The notes: generated by a model not told the origin, from the letters alone. A DNA stretch of 64,000 nt from Solibacillus cecembensis (GCF_001439635.1 NZ_LMBZ01000003.1:160587-224586), one strand, 5' to 3'; shown: positions 35,206 through 43,063, numbered from the stretch's first letter. Numbers and translations: made by a program.

Positions 35206-35694
35206 ATGGTATTTCAAACTAATAGAGAATTAGCGGGGGAACTCCGTAAACTAGACGAACTACTAGGTGATGAATACGAGCCGTTACCAACAGTTAGCGA
35301 TCACTTCGCACTAGAAGTGTATGACCGCTATTTCGAGGACGTTCGCAAATTCTTACTTCTATATGCGGAGATATTAACGAATACAGGGAAACCGTTTACC
35401 GTTGATGAATCGGATAAACTTCGTGAACAGATTGATGCGCTAGAGGTAGCAGGTAATTGTAGCGAGGTTTTATTAATGGCTGAATGTACGACATTAGCGT
35501 ATCACTTGAAACAGGCAATCGGTGAGGTAGCGTGTTCACCTTATTCGAGTGCGGCATCGATTATTAGCGCAGTAAGTAAGAAGTACAAGCCGTTTGATTT
35601 CGAGATGGATAACCTCGATTATGACGGGAATTATGACGCGTATTTAACGCAAAAATTGGAGGAATATAAACAATGGCAAACAAACCTACATTAG
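35206..35694 (+). CDS. Hypothetical phage protein
   Basis: 162 aa, acidic and helical, not recognised. ATG 35206 chosen because GGAGGGA precedes it; the longer frame from 35158 has only a weak site. Contains a regular Leu pattern (LRKLDELLGDEYEPL, LEVYDRYFEDVRKFLLLY). Its last 22 bases overlap the following HTH gene, so the two are probably coupled. Confidence 0.55.
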   Translation: MVFQTNRELAGELRKLDELLGDEYEPLPTVSDHFALEVYDRYFEDVRKFLLLYAEILTNTGKPFTVDESDKLREQIDALEVAGNCSEVLLMAECTTLAYHLKQAIGEVACSPYSSAASIISAVSKKYKPFDFEMDNLDYDGNYDAYLTQKLEEYKQWQTNLH

Positions 35695-36107
35695 ACGCTT
35701 TAAAGGCGAAACTTACACCGGGGCAATTACGCGCCTGCGAGTTATTATTGATTAAAGAATACGCACCAAAAGGTGAGAAGGCGACATACGCAGAAATTGC
35801 AGAAGAAGTCGGGATTGATACGTCAACGCTATATCACTGGCGACAAAGTATTGATTTTACGCAGTATTTAGCAGCGCTAAGTGATACGAAATTAGATAGC
35901 GCTCGCGCATCAGCAGACGCCCAATTAATGCGGCTTGTGAACGGTACTTCTAACAATGGTATGGCGTCCATTAAAGCGCTTGAATTGTACTACAAACTAA
36001 TCGGAAAATTAGTCGATAAGCGCGAGGTAGTGTCTACGCCAACACAACCGGATGCAAGCGATGTTGACCGTATGAAAGCAGAGATTGCACGCATGAGAGG
36101 CGTATAG
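35673..36107 (+). CDS. phBC6A51-type HTH protein, TerS-like
   Basis: 144 aa. An HTH near residues 40-62 (ATYAEIAEEVGIDTSTLYHWR) is followed by helices, the layout of small terminase subunits and of phBC6A51-family HTH proteins. Small terminases recognise packaging sites. No large terminase follows. Instead a UUCG-loop terminator ends the unit. If this is a satellite's own TerS, it could redirect a helper's packaging, as in PICIs; that is inference. Confidence 0.6.
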   Translation: MANKPTLDALKAKLTPGQLRACELLLIKEYAPKGEKATYAEIAEEVGIDTSTLYHWRQSIDFTQYLAALSDTKLDSARASADAQLMRLVNGTSNNGMASIKALELYYKLIGKLVDKREVVSTPTQPDASDVDRMKAEIARMRGV

Positions 36108-36122
36108 TATTAACGATAATGA

Positions 36123-36156
36123 ACGGGCATACCTTCGGGTGTGTCCGTCTTTTTTA
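36123..36156 (+). terminator. Terminator of the structural gene block
   Basis: 11-bp stem acgggcatacc / ggtgtgtccgt with UUCG tetraloop and C-T7 tail. One of the best terminators in the window. Confidence 0.9.
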
Positions 36157-36361
36157 TTATGTCCGCATTATCACGAATAATCACGAAATTATCGGGTGGT
36201 GAGGGCTGGCGTACGTGTGTTCGCAAAACCTCAAGGCTCAATAATGACGCAGTTTCGACGCATTAACCTGTCAGTATGAATAGCGAGCGGTCGTGAATAT
36301 CGAATGTATGCTTATTCTGATTAGCTTACTATTGAAATGGCGTAATAATAGCGTTTGTTAT

Positions 36362-36390
36362 TTGACCGCCTATCCAATGTATGGTATTCT
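36362..36390 (+). promoter_or_regulatory. Promoter of the second recombinase gene
   Basis: TTGACC, 17-bp spacer, TATTCT, 43 bp before the ATG. The rest of the 36157-36432 gap holds only a short direct repeat tcacgaaNaa. Confidence 0.65.
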
Positions 36391-36432
36391 TTGTATAACG
36401 ATAAAAGCATACTACGGAAATGGGGCGGTTTT

Positions 36433-37014
36433 ATGCTACATAAGCAGAATGAAAAAGGCGCAATTATAGACGTACAGCCTATACGTGAACAAAAGGATAT
36501 TGCGGAAATGATTGAGGCGCTAGGCATGGCGAAGGATAGCGGAAGTCGTAATGTATTGCTATTTAAAATCGGCATTAGTACGGGGTTACGCGCAGGTGAC
36601 ATCGTAAGTCTACGTATTGAGGACGTAAAAGGTAAGACGTCGTTTAAGGTGCGTGAGGGTAAGACTAAGAAGGAACGCACAGTATACCTTAATGCGATCA
36701 TGGCGGATATAGCCGACTACTTAGAGGGTAAGCCTAACGAGGGATGGCTATTCGCCTCACGTAAGGGCGATAATCATATTAGTACGACGCAAGCATACCG
36801 AATACTTACAGCAGCAGCGGACTTAATCGGACGCAATGACGTTGGAACTCATACAATGCGGAAAACGTTCGGCTATCATTACTACAAGCGCACAAAGGAT
36901 GTTGCTACGCTAATGGAGATATTCAATCACGAATCACAGCGGACTACGCTTCGGTACATTGGTATTACAGAAGAAGAGAAAGAGAACAGTTTAAAAGACT
37001 TCCGATTATTCTAG
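36433..37014 (+). CDS. Second tyrosine recombinase, catalytic domain only
   Basis: 193 aa, with Arg53 (TGLRAGDIVSL), Lys77/79 (GKTKKERTV), His140 and Arg143 (HTMRKTF), His166 and Tyr175 (LRYIGIT) all present. It lacks the N-terminal SAM-like core-binding domain found in the 22128 integrase. ATG 36433 is chosen because a good promoter ends at 36390, inside the longer frame. Own promoter and terminator, 1 kb from attR. Such short recombinases may resolve multimers or control excision; which applies here is unknown. Confidence 0.88.
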   Translation: MLHKQNEKGAIIDVQPIREQKDIAEMIEALGMAKDSGSRNVLLFKIGISTGLRAGDIVSLRIEDVKGKTSFKVREGKTKKERTVYLNAIMADIADYLEGKPNEGWLFASRKGDNHISTTQAYRILTAAADLIGRNDVGTHTMRKTFGYHYYKRTKDVATLMEIFNHESQRTTLRYIGITEEEKENSLKDFRLF

Positions 37015-37046
37015 CGATCATGCAGCGATGCTTGGTCGTTTTTTTT
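37015..37046 (+). terminator. Terminator after the second recombinase
   Basis: 10-bp stem cgatcatgca / tgcttggtcg (one mismatch) with GCGA loop and eight T. Confidence 0.82.
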
Positions 37047-37461
37047 GTGTCTCCCAAGCCCACACTCGTATATTGCTGCGACTGATGAATCGTACTTCTA
37101 CGCACTATTTTTTAATCCTCAAGGTAAAAATTTCGAATAATATTTTTATAATTCGTAGGGTAGTTATGCGGGTGAAATCGTTTAATTAGTGTTTCTTCCT
37201 ATTTAATTAGAGTTGACGCAAAACTGACGCAAAAATAATTAATGAAATATCATACAGAATGTTTATTACGGCGGTACTTGTGAGAGGAATTATGTGAAAA
37301 TAGTTGGATAATGTTACCGCGAAATTAACGCAAGAATGACTTCGGAAGCTTAGAGCCATAAGCCTTTGATGGGGGTTGTGTATTTTTGTTAGGTGATGTA
37401 TAGTAGCGCATGTCGACTAGAATCATAAAGGAAATGCGTACGTATTAAAAAGGTAAAGTAA
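37047..37461. other. Gene-free stretch with short direct repeats
   Basis: No ORF with a start. TGACGCAAAA recurs at 37214 and 37225, and TAACGCAAGA at 37326. They could be recombinase or excisionase sites given the distance to attR. Nothing else recognised. Confidence 0.35.
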
Positions 37462-37812
37462 ATGTTATTAAATCAGAAACAGTTAGCAACTAAAATTGGG
37501 AGCAGTCCGAAAGCTATAAGAAGATATTTAAGCGAGACAACGAAGTATCTACCCTATTTTATAATTCATAAAGATGGTCAGAAATTATTCGGTAATTTTG
37601 AAATTGAATTTATGAGTTATGTTAAAAGAGAAGTTTCTTCGAATAAGACTATTGTCGAAGCCGTAGAAAATGCGATATTTACATTTTATAAAGTACGTTT
37701 GATGGCGTGTACTTATAATGAAATCGAAAAAGAAAACAATAATCTAAGGGAAATAATTATTAAACAGCAAGAACTGATTACCACTTTAACGGACATCAAA
37801 ATTAAAGTTTAA
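37462..37812 (+). CDS. HTH and coiled-coil protein near attR
   Basis: 116 aa. An N-terminal helix-turn-helix (LNQKQLATKIGSSPKAIRRYLSE) and a C-terminal coiled coil (YNEIEKENNNLREIIIKQQEL). The layout recalls MerR-like or RacA-like DNA binders and some excisionases. ATG with AAAAAGGTAAAG upstream. AT-rich compared with the structural genes. Role unknown; its place beside attR makes a recombination directionality factor worth testing. Confidence 0.55.
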   Translation: MLLNQKQLATKIGSSPKAIRRYLSETTKYLPYFIIHKDGQKLFGNFEIEFMSYVKREVSSNKTIVEAVENAIFTFYKVRLMACTYNEIEKENNNLREIIIKQQELITTLTDIKIKV

Positions 37813-37929
37813 GTTGTTGCTTGCTTTGCGTTATTCCTGGAGTATATAATAAAAGAAAACAATACATCGTTTCGATAATACGTAGTTATCGCAAAATACG
37901 TTGTATTCAATAATCGAGAAAATACGTAT

Positions 37930-37955
37930 ACAGTAGGCGCTCATGCTTACGGTAT
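37930..37955 (+). repeat. Right arm-type repeat near attR
   Basis: ACAGTAG, four bases, TCATGCTTACG, then GTAT: direct copy of 21997-22022, ending 11 bp before attR. Confidence 0.5.
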
Positions 37956-37966
37956 GACACCGCATA

Positions 37967-38036
37967 ATTTACAATCGACAATCCGAACGCGCTGGCTTCA
38001 TGTGGTTGTGGTACGAGCTTTAAAGCAGCGGCACGT
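37967..38036 (+). repeat. attR, right 70-bp attachment repeat
   Basis: Matches 21888-21957 at 69 of 70 bases and is in frame with the displaced yutM tail. Confidence 0.95.
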
Positions 38037-38063
38037 GAAAGTACGCCTGAAGTTTGCGAGTAA
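37967..38063 (+). pseudogene. Displaced original 3' end of yutM
   Basis: Reads FTIDNPNALASCGCG...AAAR then ESTPEVCE and TAA at 38061. Without start or promoter it is not expressed as a protein. It shows what the host gene ended with before insertion: same length, different last eight residues, same penultimate Cys. The native terminator follows at 38165. Confidence 0.92.
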
Positions 38064-38164
38064 TATGATTTGTTATAAATGAGTAATGCAAGAGATTGGT
38101 ATGTATACAATCTATAAAATATGTAATCATAACCCTCCAATCGTTTATTGAGGGGGATAGCTAC

Positions 38165-38220
38165 TAAGCCTTTTTGATTTGTATGTTGCGAAAGCGATGC
38201 AAATTGAGGAGGCTTTTTTG
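38165..38220 (+). terminator. Original yutM terminator
   Basis: Long imperfect hairpin (aagcct... / ...aggctt, with GAAA loop) and T-run. Now separated from yutM by the element, which brought a replacement at 22081. Confidence 0.75.
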
Positions 38221-38266
38221 ATTTTAAAAAGAAGGATTGAAAAGCAATAATAGAGTGAAGATGAAA

Positions 38267-38301
38267 GAAAGGCACTCTTAAATTATCTTAAGAGTGCCTT
38301 T
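38267..38301. terminator. Inverted repeat, terminator for carD
   Basis: Perfect 14-bp stem gaaaggcactctta / taagagtgcctttc. The tail on the minus strand is T-poor, so efficiency is uncertain. Confidence 0.6.
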
Positions 38302-38368
38302 CATATTTGCCCCAAAAATGAACAATTTATTCAAGTGAAAAATGAGTTCAATCTTATATTGGAGAACC

Positions 38369-38860
38369 TTAGCTAATTTGTGCTAATACTTGGTCGTAAA
38401 TTTCTTCAGATGATTTATTGAGTACGATAGAAAACTCTGAAAATATAAGTTCTTGTAAAGTTTGAAGTAATTTTTCTTCTTGCATTGGAAATTTCTTTTC
38501 GAGAGCTTCATAATCCTTTTTTTTGCGTAATAGTGTGTTTAGGAGGTGGGCTTGTTTTTGTCTATCATCAGTTTTGATAATTTCTACGTGAAGTCTCATG
38601 CGGTGTGTGCTTTGTTCAACCCATTCGATACCAGGAGAAGTAAAGGAATGTAATATTTTAATTGCTTCTTCTTTTTTCATGATATCTCTTATCTGTGTAC
38701 TTGAATTTTCAACAGGTGTGCGAATGGTTAAATTTGGGTCGTTTAGTGGTTTTAAGACGTAATAATCTTTTGTAATATCGCTAAAGGTTTGTTCGCAAAT
38801 TTCTTCTATAGAACAAAGTCCGTGTGATGAATAAATGACTGTATCACCAACATTGTACAT
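38369..38860 (-). CDS. CarD family transcription factor
   Basis: 163 aa. The N-terminal Tudor-like RNA-polymerase interaction domain (MYNVGDTVIYSSHGLCSIEEI, YYVLKP) is followed by a helical C-terminal domain. CarD/CdnL-type proteins bind the beta subunit and stabilise open complexes; this one is a specialised paralogue. ATG 38860 has GGAGGG upstream. Divergent from a MarR gene, with matching palindromes in both promoter areas. Confidence 0.85.
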   Translation of the reverse strand: MYNVGDTVIYSSHGLCSIEEICEQTFSDITKDYYVLKPLNDPNLTIRTPVENSSTQIRDIMKKEEAIKILHSFTSPGIEWVEQSTHRMRLHVEIIKTDDRQKQAHLLNTLLRKKKDYEALEKKFPMQEEKLLQTLQELIFSEFSIVLNKSSEEIYDQVLAQIS

Positions 38861-38885
38861 GTATTTCCCTCCACAAACTATATTT

Positions 38886-38898
38886 TCAACATAGTTGA
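38886..38898. promoter_or_regulatory. Operator on the carD side
   Basis: TCAACATAGTTGA, perfect palindrome but for the centre, next to the carD -10 (TATAGT on the minus strand, 38877-38882). Confidence 0.6.
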
Positions 38899-38930
38899 CT
38901 AAGTTAATTGTATTGAATTAAACGTTTTTT

Positions 38931-38969
38931 GTCAACTTAGTTGACGATGGGGGTTTTGTTTTGTATAGT
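38931..38969 (+). promoter_or_regulatory. marR promoter with overlapping operator
   Basis: GTCAACTTAGTTGAC (38931-38945) overlaps the -35 of TTGACG-17-TATAGT (38941-38969). Same palindrome as on the carD side, so one regulator, probably the MarR protein, controls both genes. Confidence 0.68.
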
Positions 38970-39001
38970 AATTACAAAAAAATGAGATGAAGGTGAACTA
39001 G

Positions 39002-39445
39002 TTGAAGGACGCATTGCAATATCAAGATGTAATTGATTTGTTGAGCGAACGTTATGAAATACTTCGACGGATCGCTGAAGAAAAATGGAATAAAAATAAT
39101 GATATATATATTTCCAATTCAGAATGGCGTATTTTAAGTAAAGTTTTTAATAAAAAACGGACGATTTCAGATGTAGCCAAAGACGTTGATTTTTCTAGAC
39201 AAGCAACACATAAATTTGTGAAAAGTTTAGAGGCAAAAGGATTGGTAGAAGTAAGCAGTGCCCTGCATAGTAAAAAACATAAAGAGATTAACATGACTGA
39301 ATTCGGTAAACTATGCTATGAAAAAAATGCGCATTACAAAGGTGAAATTGAACAACAATTAATTAATAAACTTGGTGAGATTGAAGTGACAAAGTTAAAG
39401 AATATATTAACTTTGGATTGGGATATTGAACAAGTAGAAGTATGA
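39002..39445 (+). CDS. MarR family transcriptional regulator
   Basis: 147 aa winged-helix regulator: ISNSEWRILSKVF, recognition helix SRQATHKFVKSLEAKGLVEV, wing with KKHKEINMTEFG. TTG start at 39002 with AAGGTG upstream. Likely autoregulates and controls the divergent carD through shared palindromes. Effector unknown. Confidence 0.85.
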   Translation: MKDALQYQDVIDLLSERYEILRRIAEEKWNKNNDIYISNSEWRILSKVFNKKRTISDVAKDVDFSRQATHKFVKSLEAKGLVEVSSALHSKKHKEINMTEFGKLCYEKNAHYKGEIEQQLINKLGEIEVTKLKNILTLDWDIEQVEV

Positions 39446-39519
39446 AATCAGCCATTAAAATACGATAAAATAAATCGAGGATAAGTGGCTGAATTAAAAT
39501 GATGACATTAGCTAAAAAT

Positions 39520-39560
39520 AAAAGGCAGGAACATGAATTGATCAATGTTTCTGCCTTTTC
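39520..39560 (+). terminator. Terminator downstream of marR
   Basis: Stem aaaaggcaggaacat / atgtttctgcctttt with short T tail. Confidence 0.7.
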
Positions 39561-39628
39561 ATATCTAAATAAAATATGTTCAAAAAAATTTATGAAGGAG
39601 CCGATTCTCCACCTTCAAAGTAGCTTTC

Positions 39629-39868
39629 TTATTTATTGCCAAAGCTTCCAGAGAATTGTTTTGCAACAGCTTGTACTTCCTCTAGCTTTTCTGGTTTCAA
39701 AAGAGTAAGCATCTGAGGGAAAAACGCTTGAATATCTTTTTGTGAAAATGTACCCTCATCTTGTTTCTTGAAGTTTTCTAAAAGTATTACCCTTGCTTCA
39801 TCTTCCTTGCCTTCTTGAACTCTTTGTAAAATAAAATGTAAAAACATTTCTTGTCCTTGTTTATCCAT
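39629..39868 (-). CDS. Conserved small hypothetical protein
   Basis: 79 aa, helical, no Cys and no membrane segment. ATG 39868 follows TTAGGAGGC. Contains FLHFILQRVQEGKEDEARVILLE. I do not recognise a named family. Confidence 0.6.
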   Translation of the reverse strand: MDKQGQEMFLHFILQRVQEGKEDEARVILLENFKKQDEGTFSQKDIQAFFPQMLTLLKPEKLEEVQAVAKQFSGSFGNK

Positions 39869-39963
39869 ACCTATTGCCTCCTAAAAAGTGAAATATAATA
39901 CATTACGATGTCATACTTTATTATAGAAATTTCATTTTAAAGCGAACTTAAAAAGTTGTAAAG

Positions 39964-40030
39964 CAGATTACTAAGGGAAGCTTTTCGAGCAAGCTCGAAA
40001 AAAATCTGGACTAAAGTTAGCCGAGGCGTA
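39964..40030 (-). repeat. Dispersed intergenic repeat, copy 1
   Basis: About 65 bp centred on the 8-bp palindromic hairpin TTTTCGAGCAAGCTCGAAAA, followed by aaaatctgga. An inverted copy lies at 42871-42945. Genome-wide intergenic repeat of this lineage. Confidence 0.7.
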
Positions 40031-40116
40031 ATTGATTGAAATAAGTTCAGCCTTTTGTCATCTTCTCAAAGATGGACTATGATAAAGAGGACACATTTGA
40101 TTGAGGAGGTTTTCGA

Positions 40117-41322
40117 ATGGGTGTTTTAGAAATGTTAGATAAATTAGATCAAATAGAAACTTTATACGAACCGATTTATAGCGCGGATGGGCATCGTGTA
40201 GTCGCCTATGAAGTCATTGGACAATTGGATGATAGTGGAACAATAGTTGATATTGAACAATTTACATATGAAGAAGATGTACCAGAGGATATTCGATTTG
40301 AAATTGAGCTGTTATTTGTACGAAAGACAATTGAAGCGGTGAAGCATTTATTAGTCGATGTCAATTTATATATCCCATGTAATCCGAACTTATTAATGTT
40401 GGATTTTGGGGAAAGCTACTTTACAATGCTGAAAGAGATTTTGGCTGAGGACGATTTACCGAATATTACACTAGTGATGGCGGAGCATAAATATGAAGGG
40501 AGTATTGAAAAGCTGCAACATGCGATTCGCTATATTCAAACATATGGTGTAAAAATTGCGCTTGCAAATGTAGGCGCACAAACACAATTAGAACATGTGC
40601 TCATGCTAGAACCCGCAGTACTTAAAATAAATGTCGAGCAGCTTGGTTATAATTTATGGGGCGCTCAAAATCATGTGTTTGCAACAATTCGTTCGCTCGC
40701 TGTGAAGATGGGGACACTTCTTTTAATTGAAAATATTGAAACAGTGTATCAATTACAACAAGGGTGGAAAATTGGAGCGAGATTTTATAAAGGGGCTTAT
40801 TTGCAACAACCACATAAAGAGTTTTTTGCACGAGATTCATTAAAAGAACGTTTCAGAAATGAATGCGAGCAATTTATCGTGACGGAGAAAAAACAGCTTT
40901 TACAAAAGTATGAAGAAATGAAGCTGCTTGAAAAGAAGATTTGGACGATTGTCGAGCAATTACAGCCAACAGGTAAGGATGAAATGAAGTTAAAAAAACT
41001 TGCCGCCGCTTTGAAAGAGTACGCTTTTCGGATATATATTTGTGATAATAATGGCTTTCAAACATCACCAAACATTATTTGGAAAAATGATGAGTGGCAT
41101 ATACAGCAGGAAGCGAAGGGGAGAAACTGGAGTTGGCGACCATACTTCCTTTTGAATATTATTAAAATGACGAAAGACCATAAAGGCGAATTATCGGCAG
41201 TATATAGCGATATTGAGACAGGCGAGCTGACAAGAACCTATTCAATGGCGCTTGCGAATGCGGAGTTTTTATTTATTGATATTACGTATGATTATTTGTA
41301 TGAACACAATATAGTGAATTAA
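40117..41322 (+). CDS. EAL-domain protein with degenerate active site (YkuI-like)
   Basis: 401 aa. The N-terminal ~245 residues follow an EAL fold, but signature residues are changed: EVI in place of EAL at 32-34, a NVGAQ stretch where DDFG is expected, and ENIE near residue 210. The C-terminal ~130 residues form a PAS/Cache-like domain as in YkuI. Hydrolysis of c-di-GMP is unlikely; a sensor or c-di-GMP-binding role is more plausible. ATG follows GAGGAGG. Single gene. Confidence 0.78.
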   Translation: MGVLEMLDKLDQIETLYEPIYSADGHRVVAYEVIGQLDDSGTIVDIEQFTYEEDVPEDIRFEIELLFVRKTIEAVKHLLVDVNLYIPCNPNLLMLDFGESYFTMLKEILAEDDLPNITLVMAEHKYEGSIEKLQHAIRYIQTYGVKIALANVGAQTQLEHVLMLEPAVLKINVEQLGYNLWGAQNHVFATIRSLAVKMGTLLLIENIETVYQLQQGWKIGARFYKGAYLQQPHKEFFARDSLKERFRNECEQFIVTEKKQLLQKYEEMKLLEKKIWTIVEQLQPTGKDEMKLKKLAAALKEYAFRIYICDNNGFQTSPNIIWKNDEWHIQQEAKGRNWSWRPYFLLNIIKMTKDHKGELSAVYSDIETGELTRTYSMALANAEFLFIDITYDYLYEHNIVN

Positions 41323-41643
41323 TAAAAGTACACTTTAAATGGATATCCAGGATCTTTTATTAATTTTCTATTTTAAATTAATTTGAATATTACGCGTAAT
41401 TTATAAATAATATCGGTAACGAATGCATCTTTCTCTCATTTCCAATTAATCTTCCAATTTGAAAGTATCGAGAGAATTCTATTGAAATTCGAGTTGAAAA
41501 GGTCTAATATAATAGTTAAGGAATATTTGTCGAAATTCAGTCGACCTAGCGTAGAGTAGTTAGGGAAGTATATGCGTGTACTTCTTTTTTTCTTTGTCTT
41601 TCGCTAGTAAATATACAATAAAATTAAAGGGGTTCTGATTTAA
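41323..41643. other. 320-bp intergenic stretch before yumB
   Basis: AT-rich, no ORF. Contains only a weak terminator-like hairpin gaagta/tacttc with seven T (41565-41591), about 50 bp upstream of yumB, which could act as a leader attenuator. Confidence 0.4.
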
Positions 41644-42855
41644 GTGAAAAGACCAACAATTTTAGTATTAGGCGCGGGTTATGGTGGCTTAACAACTGTT
41701 GTTAACTTACAAAAAATGGTGAATGTTAACGAAGTAGAAATCATTTTAGTTAACAAAAATGATTACCACTACGAAACAACATGGTTACATGAAGTAGGAG
41801 CAGGCACAATCTCACCAGATAAAGCACGCTACCCAATTGCTAGCGTTATTAATAGCGGTGTGAAATTTGTACAAGCTACTGTTGAAAGTGTTGATGTAAA
41901 CACGAAAAAAGTAGGTACATCTGCTGGCGAATTCACTTATGACTATTTAGTATTCGGTTTAGGTTTTGAAGGGGAAACATTTGGTATCCCAGGCTTAAAA
42001 GAACATGCTTTAGCATTATCAAACATTAATACAGCTCGCCAAGTACGTGAGCATATTGAATACCAATTCGCATCTTGGTCATTAGATGAAGTAAAAGATG
42101 ACAGCAAGCTTACAATTATCGTAGGTGGTGCTGGTTTCACAGGTATCGAATTCTTAGGTGAATTAGGTAACCGTGTTCCTGAATTATGTAAAGAATTTGA
42201 TATTCCACAAGAAAAAGTACGTGTACTTTGTGTAGAAGCAGCGCCAATGGTATTACCAGGCTTTGATCCACAACTTGTAGAATATGCAAAAACACAATTA
42301 TCGAAAAAAGGTATCGAATTCTCAATCGGTACACCACTTGTTGAAGCAACTCCAGAAGGCGTTAATATCAAAAAGGGTGAAGATGAGTTCGAATTTGTTA
42401 AAGCTGGTACAGTTGTATGGGCTGCAGGTGTTCGCGGTAACGCATTAGTAGAATCTTCTGGTATCGAATCGAACCGTGCGCGTATTGCAGTACGTAAAGA
42501 TATGCGTGCTCCAGGATTTGACGATGTGTTCGTAGTAGGTGACTGTGCATTCTTATTAAATGAAGAAGCAGGTCGTCCATACCCACCAACTGCACAAATT
42601 GCAATGCAACAAGCTGTAAACATTGCGAAAAACATTAAGCACTTAATGAATGATCAAGAAACTGAAACATTCGTATATGATGACAAGGGCGCAGTATGTT
42701 CTTTAGGTCATGATGACGCGATTGGTTCTGCAATGGGTCGCAAATTTACTGGTAAAACAGCATCAGCACTTAAAAAAGTTGTTGATGACCGTGCACTTTA
42801 CTTAGTAGGCGGCGTTGGCTTAACACTTAAAAAAGGTAAATTTAAATTCCTTTAA
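41644..42855 (+). CDS. yumB: Type II NADH dehydrogenase YumB
   Basis: 403 aa. Peripheral membrane flavoprotein that oxidises NADH with menaquinone without pumping protons. FAD motif ILVLGAGYGGLTTV, NAD motif IIVGGAGFTGIEFLGELG, and VFVVGDCAFL for FAD. Full length for NDH-2. GTG at 41644 with GGGGTT somewhat far upstream. Codons here are strongly optimised, which suggests high expression. Confidence 0.9.
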   Translation: MKRPTILVLGAGYGGLTTVVNLQKMVNVNEVEIILVNKNDYHYETTWLHEVGAGTISPDKARYPIASVINSGVKFVQATVESVDVNTKKVGTSAGEFTYDYLVFGLGFEGETFGIPGLKEHALALSNINTARQVREHIEYQFASWSLDEVKDDSKLTIIVGGAGFTGIEFLGELGNRVPELCKEFDIPQEKVRVLCVEAAPMVLPGFDPQLVEYAKTQLSKKGIEFSIGTPLVEATPEGVNIKKGEDEFEFVKAGTVVWAAGVRGNALVESSGIESNRARIAVRKDMRAPGFDDVFVVGDCAFLLNEEAGRPYPPTAQIAMQQAVNIAKNIKHLMNDQETETFVYDDKGAVCSLGHDDAIGSAMGRKFTGKTASALKKVVDDRALYLVGGVGLTLKKGKFKFL

Positions 42856-42870
42856 TTGAATTAATCAATT

Positions 42871-42945
42871 ACGACTTGGCGTAATTGTGTCCAGATTTTT
42901 TTTCGAGCTTGCTCGAAAAGCGTCCTTAAAAAATCTGTGACATCC
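42871..42945 (+). repeat. Dispersed intergenic repeat, copy 2
   Basis: Inverted relative to 39964-40030: gtccagatttttt, hairpin TTTTCGAGCTTGCTCGAAAA, then aatctg. Followed by ccgccgggg. Confidence 0.7.
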
Positions 42946-42953
42946 GCCGGGGC

Positions 42954-43000
42954 TTAACTTAATTTAGCTGGGGGTTGAAACCCCAGCTAAATTAAGTTAA
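42954..43000. repeat. 20-bp perfect inverted repeat
   Basis: ttaacttaatttagctgggg and its exact complement, 7-nt loop. No T-run; may belong to the adjacent dispersed repeat. Confidence 0.7.
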
Positions 43001-43003
43001 AAA

Positions 43004-43049
43004 AACTTGCAACGATTGGGTTTCTGCCCTTTCCGTTGCAAGTTTTTTG
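43004..43049. terminator. Bidirectional terminator, yumB / acyl-CoA dehydrogenase
   Basis: Stem aacttgcaac / gttgcaagtt with A-run and T-run on either side, between convergent genes. Confidence 0.8.
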
Positions 43050-43063
43050 TTTTGTATAAGATG

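Larger units (their letters stand above)
21888..38036. mobile_element. Integrative phage-like element inserted in the 3' end of yutM
   Basis: Limits are set by 70-bp direct repeats (21888-21957 and 37967-38036) that differ at one base (A at 21912, G at 37991). The unit, counted once per repeat, is 16,079 bp. It carries a tyrosine recombinase next to each end, an Xre repressor with operators, a HTH protein that may act in replication, capsid, scaffold-like, tape-measure and TerS-like genes, and more than 2 kb of ORF-free DNA. By eye its DNA is unusually rich in CG dinucleotides and in acg, cga and gta triplets compared with flanking genes. No large terminase, portal, protease or lysis gene is visible, so it is a reduced prophage or a phage satellite. 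Confidence 0.93.

Noticed and set aside
37907..38275. 122-aa reverse-strand ORF across attR
   Set aside because: Crosses the attachment repeat, the yutM remnant and a terminator; no start signals.
41943..42635. 230-aa reverse-strand ORF inside yumB
   Set aside because: Shadow of a highly codon-biased, well recognised NDH-2 gene.
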